In this document: positions 1-5,665 of the stretch, in pieces
Position numbering within the stretch: the stretch's first letter is position 1
How the letters are laid out: the number at the start of each line of letters is the position of its first letter
Translations under genes and position numbers: made by a program
Notes under the pieces: model-generated
Databases searched by the model: none
The model's input: the letters and a program-made list of their open reading frames with translations, nothing else
Told to the model about the DNA's origin: nothing
Origin: Candidatus Cloacimonadota bacterium
Lineage (GTDB): Bacteria > Cloacimonadota > Cloacimonadia > Cloacimonadales > TCS61
Assembly: GCA_030667725.1 (NCBI GenBank)
Contig: DAOUVH010000055.1
Span: forward strand, 1-6,461
Direction: 5' to 3'
Length of the DNA: 6,461 nt

Positions 1-1082
1 AGAAGTTCAGATTCATCAATATCAAATGGAACCCAACGCAGGATATTTTTTAATCCGGCAGTAGCCAGCACGTTGGAAATACTGTAGCTCATTCCCAGGT
101 TTGCGCTCACAGTTCTATTAAATACTTTTTTTTCTGTGAATACAGAGAAGACATCGGTAGTTGCGCCGCCAATATCAACTCCCAGAACTTCGATATTATT
201 AATTTTGGCAATGGTCTGCATGATGTTTCCCACTGCTGCCGGAGTAGGCATAATTGGAATGTTAACAAGTTTGCCGTTAATCGGACCTTTCGTCCAGCTC
301 ATAAGTTTATTGTATCCCGGAGCTTGAGCCATCACATGTTCCATAAAAAGGTCATGGATCTTATCTCTGGCAGGACCCAGATTTTCTCTTTCCAGAGTAG
401 GCCGCAGGTTTTCGGTAATGATGAGGTCTGTTTTGTTTCCAAGAGTTTCTCTGATAATATCTTGAGCTTTTGTATTTCCGGCGTAAATTACTGGAAGTTT
501 ATAACTGGAACCAAGACGAGGTTTAGGATCGGCAGCACCAACAAGTTCTGCAAGTTCCGCTACGTGTTTTGTAGTCCCGCCATCCACACCACCTGCCATG
601 AGGATCATGTCTGGCCGCAGTTGACGGATTCTTTCGATCTTTTCATAGTTAGCACGTTTATCGTTGCTGGCTATCAGGTCCATCACGATAGCTCCGGCAC
701 CCAAAGCTGCACGTTCTGCACTTTCTCCGGTCATCTTGGCAACAACACCTGTAACCATCATTTGCAGTCCGCCACCGGCACTACTGGTAGAAACATAAGC
801 ATCAACGCCTTCACCATCTTTATCGGTGAGCCAGATAGCTTCATCTTTGATAAACTTGATGCTGTCATCGTTATATTTCAAACGTGCAAGTTCTTCTAAT
901 TCCGTAACGGCATTAACAACACCTCTTGTTACATCGTTTAATGGTTTTTCCACAGTTGTAGGAGCTTCACCACGAACTGTTTGCCGGTATTCACCATCGA
1001 CATACTCAATAAGGATCGATTTTGTTGTAGTGCTTCCGCAATCGGTAGCAATGATCCTTTTAAGCTTTTGAGTATTGCCCAT
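1..1082 (-). CDS. mutL: MutL/GlmL-family accessory ATPase of B12-dependent mutases (3' end outside window)
   Basis: The gene starts at the ATG at 1082-1080 and stays open to base 1, giving 360 visible codons; the C-terminus is missing. I translated it by hand. It reads as the GlmL/MutL family, which accompanies adenosylcobalamin mutases such as glutamate mutase and ornithine or lysine aminomutases. The family is thought to reactivate or maintain the B12 enzyme using ATP, and is unrelated to the mismatch-repair MutL. Seen: an actin/Hsp70-type phosphate-1 motif, DCGSTTTK, at residues 14-21; the family block STSSAGGGLQMM near 98-109, followed by ESAERAALGAGA (120-131); LMAGGVDGGTT near 161-171; PTPAAV (279-284); and a second phosphate loop, VDIGGATTD, at 302-310, followed by LGMSYS (329-334). 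No frameshift is visible. It sits 13 bases after the small upstream gene and probably shares its promoter. Which mutase it serves cannot be told from this window. Confidence 0.93.
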   Translation of the reverse strand, partial: MGNTQKLKRIIATDCGSTTTKSILIEYVDGEYRQTVRGEAPTTVEKPLNDVTRGVVNAVTELEELARLKYNDDSIKFIKDEAIWLTDKDGEGVDAYVSTSSAGGGLQMMVTGVVAKMTGESAERAALGAGAIVMDLIASNDKRANYEKIERIRQLRPDMILMAGGVDGGTTKHVAELAELVGAADPKPRLGSSYKLPVIYAGNTKAQDIIRETLGNKTDLIITENLRPTLERENLGPARDKIHDLFMEHVMAQAPGYNKLMSWTKGPINGKLVNIPIMPTPAAVGNIMQTIAKINNIEVLGVDIGGATTDVFSVFTEKKVFNRTVSANLGMSYSISNVLATAGLKNILRWVPFDIDESEL

Positions 1083-1087
1083 ATTTT

Positions 1088-1092
1088 CCTCC
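1088..1092 (-). promoter_or_regulatory. Strong ribosome binding site of mutL
   Basis: On the minus strand GGAGG lies five bases before the mutL ATG, inside the 13-base gap after the stop codon of the small upstream gene. It fixes the ATG at 1082 as the start and suggests efficient translation linked to the preceding gene. Confidence 0.85.
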
Positions 1093-1095
1093 ATT

Positions 1096-1473
1096 TTACT
1101 CTTTAATATTCTTTTCTTTTTTCTTAATTTTAAAGAACTGCATTATTTTATTTCTGCTTCTTTTGTTTTTTAGTTTTCTACTTTTTCGTTCCTCACGATA
1201 CATTTCAACATCAATTTCGTCAATACGTTTAACCAGAAGTCGGACATATTCCTCGTTTTCCAAGAGCGCAGCAAATTCCTGATACTCTTTCGCATTAAAA
1301 ATGATCTCTGCAAAGGGAGCTAAAAAATGCATAAGCTGACTGCCGATCCTGGCAAGTGGGCGCAAAGATTCAATAGTCATTATTGCAGGTGCTGCCATCC
1401 TTTTTTTAGCAATGAAATTCGATATTTTATCTATGAGTTCAATTGCTCTTTCTTCGCTTATTTCCAGAATCAT
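1096..1473 (-). CDS. Small protein with basic tail, cotranscribed with mutL; function unknown
   Basis: This gene encodes 125 residues. I do not recognise a named family. The first ~90 residues look like a compact helical domain: an amphipathic N-terminal helix (about 5-23), then AAPAIMTIESLRPLARIGSQ at 27-46, a hydrophobic stretch HFLAPFAEIIF at 49-59, and a charged helix ending near 90. The tail from about 91 to 125 is dominated by Lys and Arg and could bind nucleic acid, an acidic partner or a membrane surface. There is no signal peptide, and the hydrophobic stretch, with its internal Pro and Glu, is too short and broken for a clear transmembrane segment. The ATG at 1473 has AGG seven bases upstream. 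A promoter lies about 90-120 bases upstream, and mutL follows after 13 bases, so a role with the MutL/B12-mutase system is the simplest inference, but no motif shows it. Confidence 0.85.
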   Translation of the reverse strand: MILEISEERAIELIDKISNFIAKKRMAAPAIMTIESLRPLARIGSQLMHFLAPFAEIIFNAKEYQEFAALLENEEYVRLLVKRIDEIDVEMYREERKSRKLKNKRSRNKIMQFFKIKKKEKNIKE

Positions 1474-1562
1474 TTAATTTCCTAAATACTCAATTTATAA
1501 TTTCGGCAACAAATCTTTTAGCGCTTTCTATTGTCAAGACATAGATTATGCTAAGGTTATTA

Positions 1563-1591
1563 ATTATAAGAAGGTTAGTAGCATTAGTCAA
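1563..1591 (-). promoter_or_regulatory. Sigma-70-type promoter for the small gene and mutL
   Basis: Reading the minus strand, TTGACT (1591-1586) is followed after exactly 17 bases by TATAAT (1568-1563). The -35 box matches 5 of 6 and the -10 box 6 of 6 consensus positions. Transcription would start near 1556, giving a leader of about 82 bases before the ATG at 1473. It sits in the only sizeable gap of the window, 10 bases past the nadD stop codon and pointing at the two genes to the left. If the organism instead uses a Bacteroidota-type sigma factor, the match would mean less. Confidence 0.7.
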
Positions 1592-1601
1592 ATTTGGATA
1601 T

Positions 1602-2180
1602 TTAAGCGGAATAAAGCAAGATCAATTCTTTTTCAATAATTAGCGGGACTAAAGCAGAAATGTCTTCACCTTCTTTTATCATTTTTCTTACCATTGTAGA
1701 AGAAATATCAACCGGCTTCATATCCATGAAATGAAATTTATCAATGTATTCCAGCTTATTCCATGGGGTTTTATCAATATCGGGGCGGTTAGCGATAATG
1801 AACTCAATATTATTCAGGAGCCATTTATAATCGTGCCATTTCTGCAGCTCAGAGATGATATCGCTGCCGGCAATAAAATAGAATTTATCATGAGGAAAAA
1901 CATTTTGCAGGCGCATCAAAAGAAATTTTGTATAACTTGGTTCAGTCGTTTCCATGTCCAGTCGTGAAATATCAAAATTGTGGTAGGAAGCTATTGCTTT
2001 CCTGGTCAGTTCGTATCGGATATTAACCAGTGGGATGCTGCTGTTATTTTTCAGTGGGTGGTTTCCCGAAGGGAGGAAGAGTATTTTATCTAGATTAAAG
2101 GAATCAAGAGCGGTCTGTGCCAATTCGATGTGACCATTATGCACCGGATTGAACGAACCGCCCAATAATCCAATTTTCAT
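1602..2180 (-). CDS. nadD: Nicotinate-nucleotide adenylyltransferase
   Basis: This cytosolic enzyme transfers AMP from ATP to nicotinate mononucleotide to form deamido-NAD, the penultimate step of NAD synthesis. The 192-residue length is normal for the family. Seen: the nucleotidyltransferase motif GGSFNPVHNGH at residues 7-17, with the two catalytic-site histidines H14 and H17; a loop SGNHPLK at 38-44, where many relatives have PPHK; IAGSD at 103-107 with a following Trp at 115; and the C-terminal ATP-binding motif ISSTMVR at 159-165. The ATG overlaps the stop codon of bamD by one base (TAATG) and has no good Shine-Dalgarno sequence, so translation probably depends on ribosomes finishing bamD. 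It appears to be the last gene of the long operon; I see no clear hairpin terminator after it, so read-through into the small gene and mutL is possible. Confidence 0.95.
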   Translation of the reverse strand: MKIGLLGGSFNPVHNGHIELAQTALDSFNLDKILFLPSGNHPLKNNSSIPLVNIRYELTRKAIASYHNFDISRLDMETTEPSYTKFLLMRLQNVFPHDKFYFIAGSDIISELQKWHDYKWLLNNIEFIIANRPDIDKTPWNKLEYIDKFHFMDMKPVDISSTMVRKMIKEGEDISALVPLIIEKELILLYSA

Positions 2181-2914
2181 TATTCTATCTTTTCAAGTTC
2201 AGTTGTAATTTTTTCCGCTTCTTCTGTTTGGGGATAACGACTGATGAGTTTCTGCCCGGTAAGTTTTGCATTTAAATGATCTTCTCTTTCAAGATATATC
2301 TTAGTTGCATAATAAAGAGACATCCGATCAGGTTCATTGCTGTTTCCCAACTCAATAATTTCATCAAAGTACATCAACGCACCACTGTAATCGTACAATT
2401 TATAATATGCATAACCATTATAATATTTCTTCATCAGCAGTTTGTATCTGCATTGCTGAATATAATCTATCGCATCTTTTTTTAGATTATCAAAAGGGAA
2501 TTTTTCTATGAATGTCTCGAAAGCAGCTATGGCTCTGTGGGTCTCATCCTGTGAATAATGAGGTGATGGCGATTCATTGAAATAACAGATACCAAGTTGG
2601 AAATATGCTCTTCCTATATCTTTATAATCGGCAAAAAGTCGTATCAGTTCCTCATATTCGAATCTTGCCTCAGTAAACTTATTCTGCTTAAAATAACAAT
2701 CTGCCAACTTCATTTGAGCAGTTGGTGTATAAATTGAGTTACGTTCAAAAACGACCTCAGAAAAATACGGGATCGCCTTATTATATTTTTCATTTTCAAA
2801 AAAGTCATTAGCTATATCCATCTTCTTTTCAACAGATATCATTTTTGATGCTTTATTACTGCTGCATCCAAACAGAGCTAACATAACAATTATCAGGATT
2901 AATATATTTTTCAC
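2180..2914 (-). CDS. bamD: Outer-membrane assembly lipoprotein BamD (YfiO-like), GTG start
   Basis: This is a TPR lipoprotein resembling BamD, the periplasmic partner of BamA in inserting beta-barrel proteins into the outer membrane. I place the start at the GTG at 2914-2912, giving 244 residues, typical for BamD. It then begins with Lys-Asn, a hydrophobic run, and LALFGC with the lipid-attachment Cys at 17; Phe at the -2 position is slightly unusual for a lipobox. GGAG lies six bases upstream of this GTG. Helical TPR-like repeats follow from about 32 to the end, including EKYNKAIPYFSEV (42-54) and NKFTEARFEYEEL (78-90). The QDET at 122-125, followed by AIAAFETFIEKFP, matches the BamD 'D-Q-T ... 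F-I-x-x-Y/F-P' pattern. It follows the aminopeptidase gene closely and overlaps nadD by one base. A generic TPR lipoprotein is the alternative. Confidence 0.88.
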   Translation of the reverse strand: MKNILILIIVMLALFGCSSNKASKMISVEKKMDIANDFFENEKYNKAIPYFSEVVFERNSIYTPTAQMKLADCYFKQNKFTEARFEYEELIRLFADYKDIGRAYFQLGICYFNESPSPHYSQDETHRAIAAFETFIEKFPFDNLKKDAIDYIQQCRYKLLMKKYYNGYAYYKLYDYSGALMYFDEIIELGNSNEPDRMSLYYATKIYLEREDHLNAKLTGQKLISRYPQTEEAEKITTELEKIE

Positions 2915-2920
2915 AATTTT

Positions 2921-2924
2921 CTCC
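2921..2924 (-). promoter_or_regulatory. Ribosome binding site that fixes the GTG start of bamD
   Basis: GGAG on the minus strand is followed by the six bases AAAATT and then GTG. It lies just past the TAA of the aminopeptidase gene (2930-2928). The in-frame ATG at 2935 would overlap the aminopeptidase gene by 8 bases, has no such site, and would put extra charged residues before the signal peptide. Confidence 0.75.
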
Positions 2925-2927
2925 GGT

Positions 2928-4343
2928 TTATGCATTCTCGAAAAATGCTTTATACGCTTTGTAAGATGAGTAGATATCGGCTTTACTGGTAAGTTCATAA
3001 AGTGAGTGCATTCCCAAAACTCCGGGTCCGCAATCTATAACTTCCGCACCATGTTCAGCCATAAACTTAGCGATAGTTCCACCACCACCTTCATCTACTT
3101 TACCAAGTGCACCGGTCTGCCAGCGCACGTTTTCTTTATTATAAATTTCGATTATTTTGGAATTAAATTCTGCATTTGCATCGTTAGATCCGCCTTTACC
3201 ACCGCTTCCGGTAAACTTGGTTACGCTTACGCCAAACCCTATATGCACAGCATTCTCTTTTTCATGAACGCTGGGGAAGTTCGGGTTGATGCCTGCGTTA
3301 ACATCGGCAGATAAAACCTGACTGTTTATAAGTGCCTTCCTGAGAGTCGAACTATCGCTAGCTTCGCCGTTGTACTTGAGAAGATCAGCAATAAAATTGA
3401 TAATGAAAATAGATTTTGCACCCGTATTTCCATCACTGCCAATCTCCTCTTTATCAGCGAGATATACAATCGCAGTTTTATCTAATTTTTCTTTTGCATC
3501 AAATATCGCACAAGCAGAAGTGTAAGCACAGACTCTGTCATCTTGCCCATAACCAAGCACTAAACTTCGGTCAAGACCTGCATCACGAGCTTTTCCGGCT
3601 GGAACTATCTCGATCTCTGCACTCAAGAAATCTTCTTCGGTTATCCCGTACTTTTCATTTAGTAGAACAAGTGCGTTCAATTTAACAGCTTCCTTAGCAT
3701 CTTTATCTTTTGGATATGGAATTGAGTTAAAAACCATATTCATCTTTTCAGCATCCACAGCTTCTCCGATCTTTTTTGTATACTGAATTTTTCTGGCTAA
3801 ATGCGGAAGAAGATCCGGCATAATAAAAACTGGATCTTTCTCATCTTCCCCGATACATATCTTCACAGTTTCACCATTATTTTTGATGATAGTTCCGTGT
3901 AGAGCCAGCGGAGTAGACATCCACTGATATTTTTTAATCCCGCCATAATAATGAGTTCTCATCATTCCCAGGGTTGTGCCACTATCTTCAAAAAGCGGAT
4001 TTTGTTTAAGATCAACACGCGGTGCATCAATGTGCGATACAATAAGGTTCACGCCTTCTGAGATCGGTTTCTTCCCAATGAGGGCAATGGCTGCATTTTT
4101 ATTTCTGGAAACACGAAATACCTTTTTTGATTTTTTCGCATTTTCAATTTCTTTGTAACCTTGTTTCTCTAATTCTTTCACATAAAATTCGATAGATTCA
4201 CGTTCAGTTTTGCAAGCATCAAGGAATTTCTTATAACCTTCGGAAAAATTTAGGGCTGCTTTCTGTTCTTTTGCTGAAGCTTCCTTCCAAAAATTCTTTC
4301 TTTCATAAGTTAGTTTTTTTCTTAATTCGTCAGTCTTTTTCAT
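2928..4343 (-). CDS. M18-family metallo-aminopeptidase
   Basis: This 471-residue protein is a two-zinc exopeptidase of family M18 (aminopeptidase I/aspartyl aminopeptidase), expected to trim N-terminal residues from peptides in the cytoplasm; no signal peptide is present. The expected active-site set is all visible in order: SHIDAPR with His104 and Asp106; GQDDR with the bridging Asp at 268/269; DKEEIG with the catalytic and ligand glutamates 299/300; SADVNAG with Asp347; and GMHS with His446 near the C-terminus. A Gly/Ser-rich segment, FTGSGGKGGSNDAN, at 377-390 is also characteristic. The N-terminal 60 residues are Lys/Glu-rich and helical. Length and motifs argue for an intact enzyme. The ATG has AGAGG five bases upstream and follows greA after 15 bases. 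Residue preference cannot be read from sequence alone. Its role is probably recycling peptides or feeding amino-acid catabolism. Confidence 0.93.
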   Translation of the reverse strand: MKKTDELRKKLTYERKNFWKEASAKEQKAALNFSEGYKKFLDACKTERESIEFYVKELEKQGYKEIENAKKSKKVFRVSRNKNAAIALIGKKPISEGVNLIVSHIDAPRVDLKQNPLFEDSGTTLGMMRTHYYGGIKKYQWMSTPLALHGTIIKNNGETVKICIGEDEKDPVFIMPDLLPHLARKIQYTKKIGEAVDAEKMNMVFNSIPYPKDKDAKEAVKLNALVLLNEKYGITEEDFLSAEIEIVPAGKARDAGLDRSLVLGYGQDDRVCAYTSACAIFDAKEKLDKTAIVYLADKEEIGSDGNTGAKSIFIINFIADLLKYNGEASDSSTLRKALINSQVLSADVNAGINPNFPSVHEKENAVHIGFGVSVTKFTGSGGKGGSNDANAEFNSKIIEIYNKENVRWQTGALGKVDEGGGGTIAKFMAEHGAEVIDCGPGVLGMHSLYELTSKADIYSSYKAYKAFFENA

Positions 4344-4358
4344 TCTTTCCTCTTTATC

Positions 4359-4829
4359 CTATTTTATTTCTAATATTTCAAATTCTCGTTTGCCGATTGG
4401 AGCGATAACGATGAAATGATCACCCGCTTTTTTCCCAATCATTGGTTTACCAACGGGAGATAAAATGGAAATTCTTTCATATTCATCTTCCGTATCAAAT
4501 ATCTCATCTGCACCGACCAATCGTACTTTTCTTAAAGTATTATTCTTGAGTTCTTTTAATAAAACTCTGGCACCGAATCTTACAGCGTCTTTTGGGATAT
4601 TTGTATCGTCAAGAACTTGTAAATGATCGATCCTTTTTTTTAAGCTGTTGAATTCATTCTCCAGGTATCTCTGTCTTTCTCTTGCTGCATGATATTCTGC
4701 ATTTTCACTCAGGTCGCCCATTTCTCGTGCAGTAACAACCTGTTTTATCACAATTGGTCTTTCCTTTATGAGTTCTTGTATGCGTTTCCTAAGACGCCGC
4801 ATTCCTTCTTTTGTAATGTAGTTTGCCAT
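4359..4829 (-). CDS. greA: Transcript cleavage/elongation factor GreA
   Basis: GreA enters the secondary channel of stalled, backtracked RNA polymerase and stimulates cleavage of the transcript 3' end so that elongation can resume. The 156-residue length fits the family (about 158). Residues 1-75 form the N-terminal coiled coil; its tip carries EMGDLSENAEY (36-46) with the acidic residues Asp39 and Glu42 that hold the catalytic magnesium. The C-terminal FKBP-like domain shows VRFGARVLL (83-91), DTEDEYERISILSPVGKP (111-128) and the late IGKKAGD (130-136). The ATG overlaps the stop of the upstream HEAT-like gene by one base (TAATG) and is preceded only by a weak AAAGGG, so translational coupling is likely. 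GreB is less likely, because the context and tip sequence are GreA-like. An A8 tract on the coding strand lies at the complement of 4634-4641. Confidence 0.95.
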   Translation of the reverse strand: MANYITKEGMRRLRKRIQELIKERPIVIKQVVTAREMGDLSENAEYHAARERQRYLENEFNSLKKRIDHLQVLDDTNIPKDAVRFGARVLLKELKNNTLRKVRLVGADEIFDTEDEYERISILSPVGKPMIGKKAGDHFIVIAPIGKREFEILEIK

Positions 4830-5644
4830 TATTTTTTGCCCTTTCTGGTTTTTAGTAATTTCTGCCCATGCAGACCGATTTTTTTAACTTTAATGTTTCC
4901 GCTATGTGACCATGTATCACAGATTTTCTGAATATTATCATCATAACAGCAAATAGCTTCGCAAAGAATTTCAGCAAATATGGGATTCCTGGTTGATTGA
5001 TAATTCTTATAAATGGAGAGATAGAATTTCTTATCTTTCTTATAGATTGCCTTTAAGAATCTTGAATTAAGCCTTTTAATGTTTGGCGTTGCATAAAGCC
5101 AGGAAGTTTCCAGTTTTTTAAAGATAGGTCCAATAAGTTTGCTATTCTGTCCTATAAGTTTACTCAATAACTTCATTATACTTTCCTCAAGCAACTCATT
5201 ATCTTTCTTTATCCAGTTTATTATTAAGTCAATGTGACTTAAGGCATTTTTTTTAAGAAGAGGATATATAGCTTTATCCATAACTAGATTGCATGTTTTT
5301 TGATCACGTGTTTTAAAAAAAAAATCTTCTATGTAATTCAGGAATAATATCGGTTGTTTTTTTATTGCTCGAGCCATAATATAAGCAAATATCATTCCGC
5401 CCTGCTCACCCTTTTTCTTTAAAATATAATCGTAAAAATCGAAGTGTTTATCAGCTTCTTTATGAAGTTTAGCCGCTAATGTTTTCCCAACCAGAGTTAT
5501 AACTGCATTTGGGATATTACCATCAATTCTTTGCGGATATGCATTATAAACTATATCAATATCAAAATTACCTTTTGGAAGTTTTCGTTCAACAAAATCT
5601 TGGGTGTCCATTTTTAATCTTTCTTGCCAATCTAATGAAATCAT
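4829..5644 (-). CDS. Helical HEAT-repeat-like protein, possibly AlkD-related; function unknown
   Basis: This gene encodes 271 residues with no signal peptide or clear transmembrane segment. The protein is almost entirely helix-forming and strongly Lys/Ile/Leu-rich, with a run of paired-helix-like blocks from about 65 to 235, e.g. around FDFYDYILKKK (68-78), IYPLLKKNALSHIDLIINW (126-144) and FLKAIYKKDKKFYLSIYKNY (196-215). This suggests an alpha-solenoid of HEAT/armadillo type. The C-terminal TWSHSGNIKVKKIGL (244-258) is faintly reminiscent of the DNA-alkylation-repair AlkD fold, where a Trp and a basic helix bind DNA, but I cannot confirm the AlkD catalytic residues. The ATG at 5644 has AAGGAG six bases upstream, so the later in-frame ATG (residue 12) is not needed. 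It overlaps greA by one base. The gene is very AT-rich (13 of 60 GC at 5281-5340) and contains a T10 tract coding Phe108-110. Confidence 0.82.
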   Translation of the reverse strand: MISLDWQERLKMDTQDFVERKLPKGNFDIDIVYNAYPQRIDGNIPNAVITLVGKTLAAKLHKEADKHFDFYDYILKKKGEQGGMIFAYIMARAIKKQPILFLNYIEDFFFKTRDQKTCNLVMDKAIYPLLKKNALSHIDLIINWIKKDNELLEESIMKLLSKLIGQNSKLIGPIFKKLETSWLYATPNIKRLNSRFLKAIYKKDKKFYLSIYKNYQSTRNPIFAEILCEAICCYDDNIQKICDTWSHSGNIKVKKIGLHGQKLLKTRKGKK

Positions 5645-5650
5645 GGTCGT

Positions 5651-5656
5651 CTCCTT
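5651..5656 (-). promoter_or_regulatory. Strong ribosome binding site of the HEAT-like gene
   Basis: AAGGAG on the minus strand stands six bases before the ATG at 5644 and lies in the 21-base gap after the surface-protein gene. It is one of the best Shine-Dalgarno matches in the window and decides for the upstream ATG over the in-frame ATG 11 codons later. Confidence 0.85.
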
Positions 5657-5665
5657 TTATGTAAC

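Noticed and set aside
324..899. Long plus-strand open frame of 191 codons
   Set aside because: It lies wholly antisense to mutL, whose frame carries clear family motifs. Its translation is Phe/Ser/His/Thr-rich with no recognisable domain and no convincing ribosome binding site.
1532..1537. Perfect TTGACA -35-like hexamer on the minus strand
   Set aside because: At 16-18 bases downstream there is no -10-like hexamer (ATTTGT or similar), whereas the pair at 1591-1563 is nearly ideal.
1474..1556. Possible cobalamin riboswitch ahead of the mutL unit
   Set aside because: The predicted leader is only about 82 bases, too short for a B12 riboswitch, and I see no B12-box-like or strong stem-forming sequence.
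1548..1584. Rho-independent terminator after nadD
   Set aside because: The only inverted repeat is a 6-base stem with a 25-base loop, AT-rich, and no T run follows on the minus strand.
2915..2998. N-terminal extension of bamD to the ATG at 2998
   Set aside because: It would overlap the end of the aminopeptidase gene by 71 bases and put a basic stretch ahead of a good lipoprotein signal; the GTG at 2914 has the ribosome binding site.
3006..3314. Plus-strand open frames opposite the aminopeptidase gene (also 3416-3685 and 3976-4158)
   Set aside because: They are shadows of a gene with a complete set of M18 active-site residues; their translations show no domain and no upstream ribosome binding site.
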